5,937 nucleotides of DNA, from the NCBI GenBank assembly GCA_037147235.1, contig JBAWVO010000366.1, positions 1 through 5,937 of the forward strand. The letters are read 5' to 3'. The notes beneath the pieces are model-generated. The model searched no databases. It was not told where the DNA came from and worked only from the letters and a program-made list of their open reading frames with translations. A program made the translations under genes and the position numbers. The stretch comes from JANXQG01 sp037147235 (lineage in GTDB: Bacteria > Planctomycetota > Planctomycetia > Pirellulales > Thermoguttaceae). This document shows, piece after piece, positions 5,883-5,937 of this stretch (the stretch's first letter is position 1; each line of letters opens with the position of its first letter).

Positions 5883-5934
5883 GGGGGGCCATGCGGGGAG
5901 TGCGGCAATTGCCGCACTCCCCGCATGGCCCCCC
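5883..5934. repeat. Perfect 52-base palindrome at the window edge
   Basis: The sequence is self-complementary around 5908/5909 (centre CAATTG) for 26 bases on each side with no mismatch and no loop. Arms contain GGGGGGCCATGCGGGGAGTG and its complement. It is far stronger than needed for a terminator and lacks a T-run on either side. It may be a REP-like or cruciform element, the end of a mobile element, or an assembly fold-back, since it lies at the very end of the sequence. Confidence 0.85.
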
Positions 5935-5937
5935 ACC

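Overview
The window reads as a mosaic accessory region from a bacterium that is probably a member of the Planctomycetota. The main pointer is the secreted protein at 4061-5620. It starts with an SLA1-homology (SHD1) domain directly after a signal peptide, an arrangement typical of planctomycetes. The dyad-rich, non-coding repeats that break up the left part also fit such a genome. I cannot name a genus. All genes I can support lie on the minus strand, so transcription runs from right to left. I see no rRNA, tRNA, CRISPR array or transposase gene.

Left part (1-1130): gene remnants separated by repeats. A dyad-rich repeat (about 41-190) is followed by the N-terminal part of an HtrA/trypsin-like protease, cut off just before its catalytic histidine. 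Next comes the C-terminal part of a NuoB/HycG-type [NiFe]-hydrogenase or complex I small subunit, which has lost its N-terminal cysteines. Its broken end abuts a REP-like element (1030-1120) made of two tandem 23-base units and an inverted copy. The two remnants keep the same orientation and a plausible intergenic gap, so they look like one ancestral segment trimmed at both ends.

Middle part (1133-3260): a tandem family of three related small lipoproteins, visibly more AT-rich than its surroundings. Copies 1 and 2 are intact, each with a Shine-Dalgarno site and a lipobox. The spacers between genes are almost identical (51 of 53 bases), and the start-to-start and stop-to-stop distances are both 605 bases. 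Ends of the proteins are conserved while the centres differ in length and sequence. Copy 3 has lost its start codon and ribosome binding site at a sharp junction (2958/2959) with a GC-rich foreign segment.

Right part (3261-5937): a stand-alone protein that looks HEPN-like, then the 519-residue SHD1 plus LPP20/FlgT-N-like secreted protein, then a short open frame that may be the tail of an upstream gene. The window ends in a perfect 52-base palindrome with no loop.

No obvious multi-gene pathway links these genes. The most unusual items are the lipoprotein array, with conserved ends and variable centres, and the set of repeats that coincide with gene break points.
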